A stretch of DNA of 64,000 nucleotides from Chrysemys picta bellii (GCF_011386835.1 NC_088800.1:82648981-82712980); one strand, 5' to 3'. Positions 1 to 12,163 are shown, counted from the first letter of the stretch. The notes: generated by a model not told the origin, from the letters alone. Numbers and translations are program-made.

Positions 1-2170
1 TAACACTTCCTACTTGGTCTATAAGTCAGTGTTTTGTGTCCCCTGAGGCCTAATGCAAAACATTAAGCCTCTGTTTTTTCCAATCCTGCTCATATTTCAT
101 TCCAAAAGAGATCCACCACTGACCCCTCTTGCATTAACAGTTCCCTTGAGACAGAGCACACTTATTTAAAACAATCTATCAAAAGGACCAAAGTTTTTCC
201 AATCAGCTATTGTCCACTAGGATTTATTATGTAAGGCCTAGGGCGTGAATGGAAGCTAATTTGTACACACAACTATTCTTTTCAGGTAACAGGTATAAAG
301 GCCCTTTGCAGGATTTTTTTCCTTTTTTTTTTTTTTTAAGAAGTTGTTGCAATTTTTCAGGCTTATTCTCTGCTCATAGTTGATTAAATTAATTTATAAT
401 GCAACATGTATGGGAAAGGGGGAGAGGGTGGAAAGAAAAAAAAATGTTCAGAGATTCTTGATAAAGGAAAGAACAAATGTTAATAATGGGTTCCAATTAT
501 TCCACTGAAAGATGCTGTGGAATTGATTACTACGCTAGCATGGTGTCTTTTTTGTTGCTCAGAACTTACTGTACTAACTGCAGAGAATGAATCCAAGTCT
601 CCATTAAAGAGCACACCAAGCATTATCTTCGGGGGTAGGTCTGATAGCTGGGTAAGCTTCAAACATCCTTATTGCCTCCCTCTCCTGTCACCATTAGAAT
701 CCAGCTTCAGAGAAAGGCGCTGGCTGCATTGCCAGCATTGGGAAATTCAGCCAGCCACTTAGCCGCAGAACAGGTATGCGACTGTGAGTCTTCCCTGAAG
801 CCACCTTGCCAAAACTAGCTAAGGCCTCGTCTGGAAGGGCCAGCGCAAGACACCTTTCCCCATAGGATCAGCGTAATCAGCTTTAACGTCAGTTTAATAC
901 ACTGAGATGGGTAGGTCAAATCCAATGCTTAACCCAACGAGCAGAACAGTAGAAGTATCAGCTCTTCTCCAGCCCCTATCCCCCTGGGCCACTTGGGTGC
1001 CAGAGCTGCTGCATTCTGCACAATCGTAGGACGCGTCCCCTCGCTCACTCTTGAGGTTATCCTCGATGGGCGTATGAAGAGGTTTCCCCCTCTGCTTTAT
1101 GACTCCCTAGCTGGTATGCGACTAACGTGTTACGATGGGCCAAGCCTGGGCCTTGCACACCTGGAATCAAGTTTCACCCGGCCGGTAAGCGTGCGCTTGC
1201 CTTTAAAGGAACAATGGCTTCTTAGTGCCCTCTGAAATAGTTAGAAACCTCATCTCTTCCACTGACATCCTTGTGCCACGCACCGTCCTCAGCTTATGCC
1301 CCACATCCAGTGACAAATGATTTACACAAGGCAACCAACTCAGCCGTTGTTAGCCTGGATCTACAAAGAGAGAGCTGTGCCTAATGGCATCTCCAGAGCC
1401 TTTCTGGATGAGGCTATTAAAGATGATACTGAGAAAACAAACCTGCTGCAAGGTTGTTATCGTAGGCTAGTCGGGCGCAACTAACTGAGTGACGCCAGCA
1501 GCTTGTGATTTGCTGAGCATTTTCAAAGGAACACTTGCCGTTTATAAAGTCTTGAGATGTGAAAAGACGAAGAACTTGGAAACGGAGTGAAGAAGTTTCC
1601 GTTTGCTAAGGGTTGCTGAGAGGCACAAAGCATTGTGCGCTGAAGCTGCACGGAGAGTGGGGGATGCTGACGTCGAAGCAGCATATGTGGGCTCCTCACC
1701 TTTCCATGGCAAAGCCTCCGTGTTCAAAGGGACTAGTGATTGGCAGCGCCTCCATATGGGCACGTTAAAGGGGTCCAGTTTTCAGAGAGGGAAGAGCATC
1801 CACATTCTGAATATCGTGCCCCTTCTAGGGGGGCAAGCCACGCCAGCCCAGTATGCTGGGGAAAAGAGCTCTAAAAGCCCGGGCACTGTGAGGATAGTGA
1901 GCAGCAGCCTTCCAAAGGCACCTCACAAGCCCTGGTCCAGGGGGCGTACTGGGGACGGGAGGGAGTTCTGGGGGTGGGATTGCAACACAGTGCTACAGTA
2001 ATTCTGACCAGGGCTACAGCCCATAGGGCAGCCCAGGGAGGCTACTGCAACGTAGCCCCTCAGAGCTGTCTAAATAATGCCCGGGGATGCTCCAGCCCTC
2101 AGATCAGCCCAGGATGAAGGAGGCGGCAAAGGTCGCTTCAAGCCACCTTAGCCCTCTGTTCCTCTGGGCT
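1..2170. other. Unique non-coding sequence, no gene seen
   Basis: I see no gene, RNA gene or clear repeat here. Open frames are short and overlap on both strands, as expected by chance. The sequence is AT-rich up to about 700, then mixed. An exon of a neighbouring gene too short to recognise by eye cannot be excluded. Confidence 0.5.
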
Positions 2171-2171
2171 G

Positions 2172-2395
2172 CAAGTGTAACCCCTACACCTTCTGGGTGT
2201 GGCGTTCTGTCCCATCTAGTGGCACCAAGACCACTGAGAGAGAGAGTGAGGTAAGTGAGTCTGCTCTACAGCCTTAGCTAAGAGGCAGTTGGCTTTTAGC
2301 TCATTCTGTAGAAGCTCATGCACAAAGGTCCCCGGTTCAATCCTACCCAACAACAACTGGGGTCTGTCAGTGTTACACAAGCTCTGTGAAAAACC
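2172..2395 (+). repeat. tRNA-like composite SINE, copy 1
   Basis: This shares its layout with the reverse complement of 33590-33816: a head with gtgtaaccc (2175-2183) and cccatctagtggcaccaag, an AG-rich run (about 2236-2250), then a tRNA-like part with an A-box-like ttttagctcat (2294 on), a B-box-like ggttcaatcc (2334-2343) and a tail gggtctgtcagtg. Two loci with the same order of modules define one repeat family. The tRNA-like part lies downstream of a head of about 110 bp, which is unusual for a tRNA-derived SINE. The outer limits are approximate. Confidence 0.7.
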
Positions 2396-2649
2396 AAGTA
2401 TTACCTTAGGTGTCTCAAGTTGTCCATTAAAAATCATAAATTACTTTTGAAAATGTTGGCCCTTAACGGTTTGGGCCAGAGGTAATCAGCAGTCAGCAAC
2501 GGGAAATGAAGCAAAGGGTGGTGGGGAATGTCACAAAACTGTAATCTCTGCAAAATTCAGTGTAGAATAAGAGAGAGTGTTAGCAAAACAGAGCGTGTGC
2601 ACTTCATACACTCACGCATGGGCGCGTGTAAAAGGTGAGTGTGTTTGAG

Positions 2650-2805
2650 TACAGGACCGGGAGCCAGAGTCAGACCTGATGTCTGTTCTTTGTTCTGACC
2701 CTCACAACCTCTGTGCCCTTGAACAATTCACAACCTGTTCCTCAGTGTCCCCATTTGTAAAACAAAGATTAAACGAACAGGGGGATGTTAGCGATCCATT
2801 AAGTC
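2650..2805 (-). repeat. MIR/CORE-like SINE fragment
   Basis: The segment containing ttcctcagtgtccccatttg followed by taaaacaaagatt matches the antisense of the conserved MIR/CORE part that reads 'cagatgaggaaactgaggc'. The copy is old and diverged. Limits are approximate. Confidence 0.55.
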
Positions 2806-2809
2806 CTAT

Positions 2810-4518
2810 TTGGGACGGACATATTCTTCGTAATAGAATGTACGCCCTCTGCTGGCGGCCTGGCTCTGCAAGAGCACAGCAGAGAAAAAAATACTCTTGG
2901 GTCGTGGGCATTTTAAAAAAATCATGTGACAGAATGATGGATTTCAAGTTAAGCAGCCAGAATTTACAACCCCTTGGCATACTGAGCTCACACCAAGATG
3001 CAGTTAGCTCAAATGCTCCCTGGTACCAGTCGTTCCATCTGTGCAATGGTTAAGCAGCCCTTTTTCTTGCCCCAAAGGACGTTAGGACTGAGTGATGGAT
3101 TGCAGAGGGCTGAGAAAAAAGCAGTGAATGAGGAGGGGAAGACCCACAAAAGCAGCAAAAATTAAAAAAAAACCCAAAACATTACAACACTAACAGCAGC
3201 TTAGTAAGAAAAATCATCTGCTTTTCTTCTTCTACATGCTACCCAGTCAAAGGCGGAATGCTGCTTATTTTCTGATCATGTTCACAATGTGCTAGGTGCA
3301 GGATGAACAAAAACGATTCACAATCCCTACCCCAGAGAATGTACCCTGCAAATACATCCAGTTTGACTCGAAGGCAGTGGACAGAAAGCTGCCATTTTTG
3401 CTTCCAAGTGACACAGTTCTGCTTTGCCTGCATATATGGTCTTCAGAGGAAATGGAGGTTTAACGAGAGAGTTGAAGCTGCTATGCGATGCTAAGCAGTA
3501 CCCATTCGTCTCCCAGTTCAATTTGGGTTATTTCCTACAGACATTTTAAAAGTAAATCATTATCTTTCAGGTGCCATTGTACATGATAACCATTCACAGC
3601 AGAACACACATCTGAACGGGCAGAGTGTGAATGAATTGCCCTGGGCATGAGATTTGATTGTGTCAAAGCTCTGGCGTTTTACTCACCGTTAATCCCAGTG
3701 GTATGGATTGCCATTCACGTCTAGACGTGTCATTAGAATATAAATCACACCGGGAGATAGCAGATGACACGTACAAAGCTATAGGCAGGTGGCACCCCCA
3801 AACCATCCCCTACCTGTGGATGTGATGAATGGGACCCAAACCAGGTGAAAACACCACTGATCACTGATAAAGTGCATCCCACGAGTAGAGCTGGATAAAT
3901 ACCGCGTGCAGTTACCAGTAAACATTGACATTTCTAAATGAGTTTATTCCAGCCCCATTCACACTCTTGTGCATTTGCTTTCCACAAACCCTTGTGCAAT
4001 TGCATTTTACTTCCCTGTATGTTCATTGAATGAGAATTTGCAGATTTTCCTCATGCTTTAGGATATGGTGAACCAATTAGAGGTTTTTTTTTCTCCTTCT
4101 TAAATTGCACTTTCTTTTTTGAATCTCTTTAATTCTTCTCCAGAACTATTTCTGTTCTTTTCCAACTATCCAGGCTCCCTTCACATCTAATTAAAATCCA
4201 ACGCAGATTCCCAGAGGCTCCAGCGGGCAGCACCAGCTACTCAAGAAAAGAAAGGTTCTTCTAACAAGTGCTCAGGTCACATGGCAAAGCCCTCATCAGA
4301 AGCCCCTTGGTCTGCCTCCGTGCCTTGCTTTCACAGACTCTGTTCGCATTAAGCAATACCACAGTGAGCACTTCAGCACTTTTCAGTAAAATGCGCTTCT
4401 GGTTCCCAAGACATTTTATTTAAAACACACACACAGGAGTGAATGCTGCTTCCCAGTAATATGTCTGGGAACCCGGGGGTGATCTGCTGGGGCGGGGGAT
4501 TGAGGTCAGGGATTCTCA
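2810..4518. other. Unique non-coding sequence
   Basis: No gene or well-defined repeat recognised. AT-rich unique sequence includes T-rich tracts near 4085-4130. The open frames near 3239-3521 overlap on both strands and look random. Confidence 0.45.
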
Positions 4519-4526
4519 CTTTGAGG

Positions 4527-4638
4527 CTGGAACAATTTTTATAGTGGGGGTGCTGATGATGGAAACCATGTATTTAGTGTTTGTTATTACTACTACAAGC
4601 CAGGGGGTGCAGCAGCACCCCTAGTTCCAGCACCATTG
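4527..4638. mobile_element. Short hAT-like MITE with 8-bp target duplication
   Basis: The element is bounded by a perfect 8-bp direct repeat ctttgagg (4519-4526 and 4639-4646), the length typical of hAT insertions. The left end ctggaac and right end ttccagcaccattg are inverted relatives, and inner arms gggggtgctg and cagcacccctag extend the palindrome. The left terminus seems to lack about 8 bases compared with the right. It resembles a turtle repeat I recall ending in 'cagcacccctagttccagcacc'. No coding potential. Confidence 0.75.
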
Positions 4639-4646
4639 CTTTGAGG

Positions 4647-6170
4647 CAATGGAGCCACTTTGCACCTGTTATTGCAATAGCGCTGTTCTGCACATACTCC
4701 CCCCCGCACCAATTTTGGAAATGGTTGAAGATTCTCATAGGTTTGCTGGCCCCCTGCTGGTTCAACTCTCAACCCCTCCACTACGGCAACATGTTCGTAT
4801 CCTCAGAGGAGTTGGAATCTGGTGGATAGGTGGGGGGGGGGGGGGATGATGCATGTTCCATTTGCTGGCATGGGCTCATGGCACCTGGTCATATCACATA
4901 TAGCAGAACCACGTTGGTTCCACTGCAAGCCGATCGCGGCTGACCACAGATGAGAGGGTCTATACTGTGCTAACCCCCGGCCCCCATCCGTTTGGAAACA
5001 GGAGAAAGAGAAAAAGATGATCAAGGCCTCACCACCCTCCACCTATCACTTATCATGCAGGAAGTGGGATGACCAGATCCTAACCTATGACCCCCATTCA
5101 GAGTTTCAGAGGATGGTCCGAACAGCAAGCCAACCCACAATCCCTTCCAAAAAGGGGCTCTAGACAAAACTCTCTCTCTCAACCTCAACTAAGGCATTCA
5201 GTTAACTGCGTTCATGGCTGTCTTTGCTGTGAAAAAAGAAAGTTGTCTTTTTACAGGGAGAGAGCTAGCGCTCTCCAGGGACAATCCTAGTAGAGGCAAG
5301 GCACTGTAGTTTCTACCTGGATGTAGATACTAGACATGAACCCCAGGCAGGAAGGGACAGAGTTGACTTTAACTAGCTACAGCAAAGGTAGAAACTGCCC
5401 ATGCTTTGTCTCCGCTCGGATTTTACAAAGAGAGCCGTGTCGATGTAAAAACTCACCTTTTTGAAGTGAAGGCATAGCCCAAATCACTACAGTTAAACAC
5501 CCCATCCCAGAGATTCCCGACAAAATTCCTCTATTCCAGTCTAAATTGGCTGGCAGTCGTCCTCCTTATTGTAAACTTGCCATGTTCATTAACACGAATC
5601 ATCGGGGGAGAAAAGTTTCCTAACATAGTGAAAAAATAAATCAAGGAAGATGAGCAGAGGCATTAGCACTTTCCCAGGTAATTAGCACTAAACTTTTGAG
5701 ACTGGTTCTTTGGCTCTGTGCAACCTGAGAGATGCCTACGGGATTGGAAGCAGAGAGAAGTGATGATGACACATCCATTCATCTATCTTATTTAATTAGG
5801 AGCTAGGCTAAGGTGCAGATCACCATAGCATCTGAATTCCTGACAAACATCAGTGGATTTATCCTCAGGACTCCACGAGGGAGGGAAATCATCATCAGTC
5901 TGGGGAATGAGACACAAAGAGGTTAAGGGCCAGATCTCAGCTGGCGTAGATCTCCATTGATTTCTATTTGTACCAGCTGCGGATCTGGCTCTCAGAATTT
6001 GATTTTCCAAATACTGAGCATTCACTAGGGTACAATTCTCTACTGCACTAAGCCTTGTGTAATCATCAAAATGGTGCGAAGTGAGCGCAGAACTGCGGGT
6101 GTAGCCTTTGATACCATCTTTGCACTGGCCTACATGACTTCAGTCGAGCTCTTCCGGGGAGGGGGGAAAT
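4647..6170. other. Unique non-coding sequence with poly-G tract
   Basis: A run of 14 or more G (about 4832-4846) is the only obvious simple repeat. No gene was recognised; overlapping short frames at 4574-5042 are chance frames on both strands. Confidence 0.45.
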
Positions 6171-6174
6171 CAGA

Positions 6175-6268
6175 CCTGAAGTGGTTTGCCCGAAGTCAGA
6201 CAGCGAGTCTGCAGCAGAAGCAGGAATAGAACCAGATCTCGAGTCAGTCCAGTGGCCTATCGATCAGA
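6175..6268 (+). repeat. MIR/CORE-like SINE, 3' part
   Basis: It reads tggtttgcccgaagtcagac ... gcagcagaagcaggaatagaa ... ccagtggcctatcgatcaga, which follows the well-known MIR/CORE order 'cttgcccaaggtcacacag ... agaaccag ... ccagtgccctatccactaga'. Diverged copy. Confidence 0.65.
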
Positions 6269-6269
6269 C

Positions 6270-7435
6270 AAGGTTTCCCTTTTCTAGGGATGGTTTTCAT
6301 TTAAGCATGAAATAAGTGTGAGACAAGGAATGAGGAGGAGCAGTGGGGAAAGCAAAAGACAGGTATTTTGAAAGGCGCTACAGAAGACTTATGCCCATCT
6401 GATCAAAGCTGCCCTGTGCTATGGTGCTAACGTCATTTTGTGACTTTCTGGCCTTTAAATGGTTGAAAAGAATTTTCTGTTGGTTGGGTTCACTCAAAAA
6501 TAAAAAAATAAATTAAAAAACCCCCAGCAACTACCAAGGTATTATTTGTAGCTGTACGGCAAAGCAAATAAGGTTTATCTTGGTATTCCACCCCCTTCTC
6601 CTCCAAAACAAAAATTAAGTTTACAAATTTCCTTCCCAATCTATTCCGTTGAGGCCTTTTTTTCCATTCAAACCAGTGGCAGAGCGAGCCTGGATAACCA
6701 TTCAGCAGACAGCTTGTCTCCAAGACCATTTCCTATTAGAAGGGGACATTAGAAAGCAGCAAGAATTGTTAGGATTGACAAAGCGCATTGTTTTAAACAA
6801 AGGAGGAACATGGAGCAGAAGCCTGTCTTGGGGTCTAAAACCGAACAAAAAGCAAACGTGTAGCACAAGTAGGAACTTTGAGACAAGATATTGGTTCTGT
6901 GACCATTAACAAGCATGGGCAGGAAAGACAAAATTATAATTCCCTCAAAAAAAAGGAGACTGTTAACACAAGACTCAATGCAAGGGAGCAGCAATGGCTG
7001 AAAGAAACCCAATGCTGTCAGAAAGCTCCTCAAGGACCCAGTCCTGGGAGGTGCAGCAAGCCACCAATCCCCGCTGAAGTCAATGGGACAGGAGGGTGCT
7101 CAAAAACCTCATATGATCAGCCCACCCTGACAATGCCAGGAGGCAGCAAAACCAAAAAAACGAAATGCCAATGCAATCGGAACTGCAAATGCTGAAGCGT
7201 CACAACGCGCAGCATCTCTGCACAGCTCTGAGCAGAGTGCCCCAGGAATCCTGGGTGAATTTGGGGCACCGCAGGGCCAGAAAGATGTAGACAAACTGAA
7301 GAGAGGTTCAGAGAAGAGAAACAAAGGGCTTGGGTGGGGAGGTTGATTTACGAGGAGATTAAAAAAAGAAGCATGTAGATCTTGACTAAGAGATCGCTAA
7401 TTAGGAGACAGTAAGAGCTGACAGCTCTCTGAAAA
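6270..7435. other. Unique non-coding sequence
   Basis: No gene supported. Frames at 6649-7195 and their antisense are short and unrelated to any protein I know. The phrase cgctgaagtcaatgggaca (7072-7090) resembles the middle of small palindromic repeats seen elsewhere in the window, for example near 61040. Confidence 0.4.
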
Positions 7436-7439
7436 GTGC

Positions 7440-7645
7440 AAACAGCAAGGAGGGAGAGAATTTATGTGGTAGGATAGAGGGGGTATAACTAGGAGCAATG
7501 GAATTAAATCAGGAGAGAGAAAATGTTGGCTGAATATCAGAAAGATTCTCTTGACAGCGAGACAAATTAGATTGTGAATTACCTCCAGAGGGAAGTGCTG
7601 GAAGCCCCATTGCGTGGCATTTAAAACTAATGCCAGCAGGTTACT
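7440..7645 (+). repeat. CR1 LINE fragment (ORF2 C-terminus)
   Basis: Plus-strand translation gives RSNGIKSGERKCWLNIRKI, then LLTARQIRL and, after a stop, ITSRGKCWKP. This follows the end of CR1 ORF2, the same region as [20 protein letters not shown] in the copy at 18.8-19.4 kb. It contains a stop and is dead. Confidence 0.7.
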
Positions 7646-7687
7646 GCAGAAAAAACACAGGACCTTTTTTTTGTATTATGGTAACAC

Positions 7688-7918
7688 TTAGGGCAGGGCC
7701 CTCTTGTGCTAGGCACTGTCCAAAATCAGAGTGAGACAATCCCTGCCCTGAAGAGCTTTCAGTCTAAACAGACAAGACAAAGGGTGCGAGGGGAGAACAG
7801 AGAGGTGATGTGACTCACCCAAGTCAGACAACAGCTCGGTAGCAGCACCGGGAATAAAACACAGATCCCTTAAGTCCCAGTCCAGTGTCCTGTCCATTGG
7901 ACGATGCTGCCTCTCAGT
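7688..7918 (+). repeat. MIR/CORE-like SINE, near-complete
   Basis: The order ttgtgctaggcactgtcc, caatccctgccctgaagagc, tgactcacccaagtcagac, gtcccagtccagtgtcctgt and ccattggacgatgctgcctc matches the common amniote MIR/CORE-SINE layout ('tgtgctaggcgctgtacaaa ... ccaaggtcacacagc ... ccactagaccacgctgcctc'). It is one of the best-preserved SINE copies in the window. Confidence 0.75.
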
Positions 7919-8399
7919 GTACACGAAAACAGCGTCTCTAAACATTTGTTTGTATTCTGAATGGCTGTTTGGTTTGCATACGTTAATACCCCTTAGTATC
8001 GGTTATCCACAGATATTTGTGTAAATAGGTTCACAAGTCTGCCTGGTGAATAGCTGTTCCTTCGATGACTGAGGTATTCATCAGAGAAGAGCACACCTGT
8101 GGGAAGAGTAAGTTGCTATCCACTATTCTCTAGTTTAAGAAGTATCAGTCATCCAGGCAGGGAGTGGAAACCCTATGATGTGACTTAGGTATCATACAGG
8201 CAGCTCCCTATAGCTCCAAAGATCCAGGTAGTAACCAGTTTTTATGTCCATTTTACAGTAGCCTCTCTCATGCCCTCTCCTTTTGAAGCGAAACTCCCTG
8301 GTGGCTCAGTGTGAATAAATATTTAAACTTCTCTTTTCAGGCCAGCAAGTTCTTTTTCCTCTTCTTTTGACCTATGTTACCATTTCTTCTGAGATACTA

Positions 8400-8636
8400 C
8401 CCTGTTTCCCCGAAAATAAGACATCCTCCGAAAATAAGGCCTACTTACAGTTTTGCCTCTCGTTGTAATATAAGGCATCCCCCCGATAATAAGACCTCCC
8501 CGATAATAAGGCATCCACCGATGTGTACCGTATTCTTCTTCATTGAAAAATAAGACATCCCCTGAAAATAAGACCTAGCGCATCTTTGGGAGCAAAAATT
8601 AATATAAGACACTGTCTTATTTTCGGGGAAACAGGG
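8400..8636. mobile_element. MITE with perfect 24-bp TIRs and TA target duplication
   Basis: The ends are perfect inverted repeats of 24 bp: 8400-8423 begins ccctgtttccccgaaaataa and 8613-8636 ends ttttcggggaaacaggg. Each end is flanked by TA (8398-8399, 8637-8638), as expected for Tc1/mariner-superfamily insertion. The 237-bp interior is made of decayed sub-repeats of the terminal motif (ataagacatcc, ataataagacctccc, ataaggcatcc). There is no transposase, so it is non-autonomous. Confidence 0.9.
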
Positions 8637-8927
8637 TAGGAAAGAGCTAGGAAATGCTGCAGGGGGCAGAAAATCCATCTGGACTATGGATAAATGAACT
8701 GAAATGCCTATCCAACTCTAAATTACAGAGGCAGAAAGGTTCACGCAAATTAAACTAGTTTTGGGACCTTTCCTTAAAATAGTTTGAGGGATTCGCAAAC
8801 CTGCAGGCTCCCCGGGCTTCCCCTCCACCCCCCCATCTCTAATATACACTTATGTGATCTGGTGGGGTGTGTGTGTGTATAGAGAATGCAAGTGAGCGAG
8901 CATATGGGCCTGATTCTCAGTAACCAT

Positions 8928-9004
8928 GGCCCAGTTTTTAAAAGGTATTTAGGCATTGCTCCATTCAATGCTGCAAAGCCTAATACCTTTAAAAATCTGG
9001 GCCC
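8928..9004. repeat. 77-bp hairpin MITE
   Basis: The left arm ggcccagtttttaaaaggta pairs with the right arm tacctttaaaaatctgggcc, with inner tttaggc and gcctaa continuing the stem. The arms are nearly perfect over about 26 bp. The same terminal motif (gcccaga/ttttta/aaggtattaggc) recurs in the hairpin at 58612-58729, so this is a family and not a chance palindrome. Confidence 0.75.
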
Positions 9005-9005
9005 A

Positions 9006-10050
9006 TGTCCCTTCACTTGAGGTGTGAATGGAGTGAGAGAGGAGTAAAGGCGCTATTAAGCCACTTTTGTTTCTCCCATATTCAGGGGCTATGCAAGACA
9101 CTGCCCAGTCCTCCTCTATAAATCAGAGCAGCCACGAGGCTGCTCTAATTTAGGTTCTGTTAGCCATAACCCTTGGAAAGCAGAAAAGTAGTGTAGAAGA
9201 CTCTGGCTATAACCCCGAATCCACCCTCTATGCAAATTCTATACCATCTGGGGAGCCCTTTTATACACACAATATCAGAGGGTGTATTTCCACCCACTTT
9301 AAGTCCCCTTTACTCTGTCAGCGTGGTATAGAGGCCTTATATAACAGGCCTCACATGTACTAAATATACCTAGGGTGAAGTGTTTATGAAATAAAACATC
9401 ACATTTAGATACTTCTTCCCTTCTCCACAGTTTCTTGCCTTGTTTTGAGTCCTTTCCAGTTCTTAACATTTTTTTATCATCTTTTATTAATTAATCAGCT
9501 TTCAACAGTCAAAGCGTTCTTCACAGGAAATGTAAAGAACCTCAACATACTTTGGTTGGAATAACAAGTTCACTGCACATTAAAAGGTGTTGAGATAAAG
9601 GCTGTTATGTATTCCAGGCCCCTTCCTTTCACAAAGAGATAAACAGTAGGTTTTTTTCTTCCTAGCCATCCTCTTCGTTAAAGTTTACATGCCCTTCATT
9701 TATCCCTTTCATGTCCCTGCTACACAACTGAATGACTTGTAGGATTTCAAGGATATCACTCCTTGAAAAAAGGATCTGAAAGTCATCTAAGTTAGACCTT
9801 CCATAAGAATCTGTATCTTCTACGTGGACTGTGAGTGACAATTGGCTTTTCTTCTCCATAGAGCAGAAGTGGAATGTAAGAAGGAGGTTTTCTAGGAATG
9901 GCAAAATGTGTTTGGCTAAAACAATTACTGGCTTCAGTGATTCCCGGGTGAAGCCAAAATTGAGACAATGAAATCTATTTGTGCTGGTCTCCAGCTCAAA
10001 ACTGCAGACTCAAGAGTTTCAGGTAGGTATCCAAAGTAATGCACACTCAT
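9006..10050. other. Unique non-coding sequence
   Basis: No gene or clear repeat seen. AT-rich, with unremarkable short frames. Confidence 0.45.
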
Positions 10051-10053
10051 CAC

Positions 10054-10160
10054 TACTAGATTGTAAGTTCGGTGGGGCAAGGACCATCTTTGTACAGCCC
10101 CTTGCACTGTAGGGTCCTAGTTCATAACTAGGCTCTTATGTAATATGGTCATGCAAATAA
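10054..10160 (+). repeat. Ancient 'tagattgtaag...' interspersed repeat
   Basis: It reads tagattgtaagttcggtggg, gcaaggaccatctttgtaca, gccccttgcactgtagggtc. Relatives occur at 29968-30050, 50045-50135, 57335-57465 and (reverse) 53780-53850, sharing 'attgta-gctctttggggca', 'gtttgtaca', 'cctagcac' and 'gggtcct'. I know this as a common old repeat in sauropsids but am not sure of its class. Confidence 0.65.
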
Positions 10161-10955
10161 TACAACAACAGAGTTATGCAAATGACTGATTTTTCCGGTT
10201 TGCTGGCTGTTGCACCACACTCCCCAAAAAAGTTTGTTTTGGGTCAACCCCAAACAAAAATTTTCTGAAATTTCATTCCAAATTTTTTCTGAAGTGATTC
10301 AAATGAGCTTTTATGTTTTTACATTTTCTTTAATACACATTGAAGGAAATTTCTAAACAAAAAAGTTAAACTGAAATAAAAATCAGAACGTTTCATTTCA
10401 AAAACATCACCATGAAAAAAAAAATCCAAGATATAAAAAAATTGACCAAAGCAATTTGGGAAAATCTCCATGTATTTTGCAAAGTGTTCTGGTCAATCTG
10501 AATTTGCATTTTTTGCTAAAAAGAAATGTGGCCAAAAACACCTTAACTCATTAATGCCCAACTTCCACGTGTAAAAGACAGGATCTCTTATCTTTAGAGA
10601 TGAGCCTTGGCTGCAAAGATATGTATCCAGACTTCCTGCGATCTCTGCAATGTTGAGATTTGGGGTTTAGGAGCTAGTCCACCTCTGCTTATTTTTCCCC
10701 TCCCAATGTACCTGTGAAATATTATATTGAAAAAAAAATGCTCCCTTTCTCTCTGTATTGCTTTAAGGGAAAGCTGGCGTGGTTACTATAGGACTACAAG
10801 AAGTTGTTTTCAGGCAGCAGGGGGAAGGTTTCCCCCTGAAAATAAAACTGCTCTGCACTGAACTAATAATAAAACAGTCATGAAATGTTCTGAAAGTTTC
10901 CTTATCCCGTTGCCCTCCTCCCATCACTTGTCATTTTTCAAACAGCTTTAGAAAC
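10160..10955. other. AT-rich sequence, possible decayed palindromic repeat
   Basis: Between about 10230 and 10520 there are many short segments such as gaaatttcattcc, tttcatttcaaaaac and ggaaaatctcc. These resemble the interior of the 12164-12637 and 23901-24157 palindromic elements. I cannot place its ends. No gene. Confidence 0.4.
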
Positions 10956-10959
10956 CGTC

Positions 10960-11400
10960 ACTAGTTTTTCTTACCTGCCTTAGAGAAGTAGAGTAAGTAT
11001 GGTCATCCCAGTTTGATAAAGGAGGATATTGAAACACAAATAGCCCAAACTAAATCTGCCCATAAAATTCTACAGAGGCACAGCTGTAGCACTTCAGTGT
11101 AGATACTTACTACAGCAACTTTGCTGGTAATCCATCTCCCCAAGATGTGGTAGCTAGGTTGAACGACAAGTTCCTCTGTTCAGCTACTGTTCTTTACACC
11201 AGAGTTTATGTCAACTTAACTATGTCTCTTGCGGGTGTGGATTTTTTACCTCCTGCCTCACACACACCAGTGAGACGTAGCTAGGCCTGTGTAACTTTTC
11301 AGTGTGGACCAGCCCTTAGATAATTAGCCCAATGTCATAGAAGGAGTGGGAGGGATTGAACCTAGAAGTCCTGTCTCTTAGTTCTGTGCTCAGAACAGCA
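10960..11400 (+). repeat. MIR/CORE-like SINE split by a MITE
   Basis: The left half (about 10960-11050) contains tatggtcatcccagtttgat ... ggaggatattgaaacaca, and the right half (11319-11400) contains tagcccaatgtcatagaagg ... ggattgaacctagaagtcct ... ttctgtgctcag. Joined in order they follow the MIR/CORE layout. The 11065-11318 MITE sits exactly between the halves, so the SINE is the older element. Confidence 0.6.
11065..11318. mobile_element. Harbinger-like MITE inside a SINE
   Basis: It carries the signature pieces of a turtle Harbinger MITE I recognise: aggcacagctgtagcacttc, agtgtagata, atccatctccccaagatgtg, gtagctaggttgaac, gtgtggattttt, agtgtggaccagccctta. The left end is poorly kept. 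Related copies lie at 13937-14054, 14123-14241, 18380-18541, 22150-22424, 46783-47062 and 60605-60897. Confidence 0.65.
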
Positions 11401-11882
11401 GACTAAGAATTTGGAACAGATTATCTCCCTGCCCAAACAAGAACCTGCTGTCTTGAAAGTTCATTCCCAAAACTAAGCTGATGTTTTCTTTTTCTTTCGC
11501 GGGGTGGGAGAGGATGGGAGGAAACGGATTAGTTTTGCTACAGCTTCTTAAAAAAGAAGTTTCACAGAAGATTTTCATTGAAATTTTTCTCCCTGTCTTT
11601 ATTTTTTCCACCTGTTCTACGGGTCTCTTATTTTTAGATTTCCCTCCCCCACTTCATACGTTCCAGTTGCAGCCAGAACCAGAAAAGTTGTAACACTGCA
11701 TCTGTTCTTGGGGTTGTTTCTGTCTCAGATCAGGAAGCCCCACAAGAAACTCTGTTCTCATCAGATTCCCAGCCTAGACACAAGCCATTCTAAACTTTTT
11801 GAGGCTCATTCTTCGCTACTGGTAATATAAATTCACCATCCCTATTATCTTTAATCAGATCACACTTGCCTTTGAATACATG

Positions 11883-11958
11883 GGGTGAAATCCTGCCTCC
11901 ACTGACATCGGTGAGAATACTGCCATTGATTTCAACGGGACCAAGATTTCACCCAAGA
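11883..11958. repeat. 76-bp hairpin MITE
   Basis: The ends ggggtgaaatcctgcc and aagatttcaccca are inverted repeats around a centre with gccattgatttcaacgggac. The element at 61004-61072 has the same plan (gggtgaaattctgattccac ... gtttgccattgacttt ... caggatttcaccca), which supports a family of short hairpins. Confidence 0.65.
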
Positions 11959-12163
11959 GCTTTTTATAAGAGAATCTGTTATTTAGGTCAGTGGTGCAGT
12001 TTCCCTTTTCAAGTGGCGGTACAAAAGCAGGAGAAATTGGGACACATTAGCTTGAGAAGTCATGGGATTAGCTTTACAATAATGCATTTTACATCCACAT
12101 GAACGCTGAAAGAACACAGCCTAGGTAACGGCCTTGTGTTCACAGCCAAAGGAAACGTTAATT

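Noticed and set aside
2326..2345. Possible true tRNA gene at the B-box-like ggttcaatcc
   Set aside because: No acceptor-stem pairing or anticodon arm could be drawn, and the same segment recurs in the composite repeat at 33.6 kb. It is SINE-type sequence.
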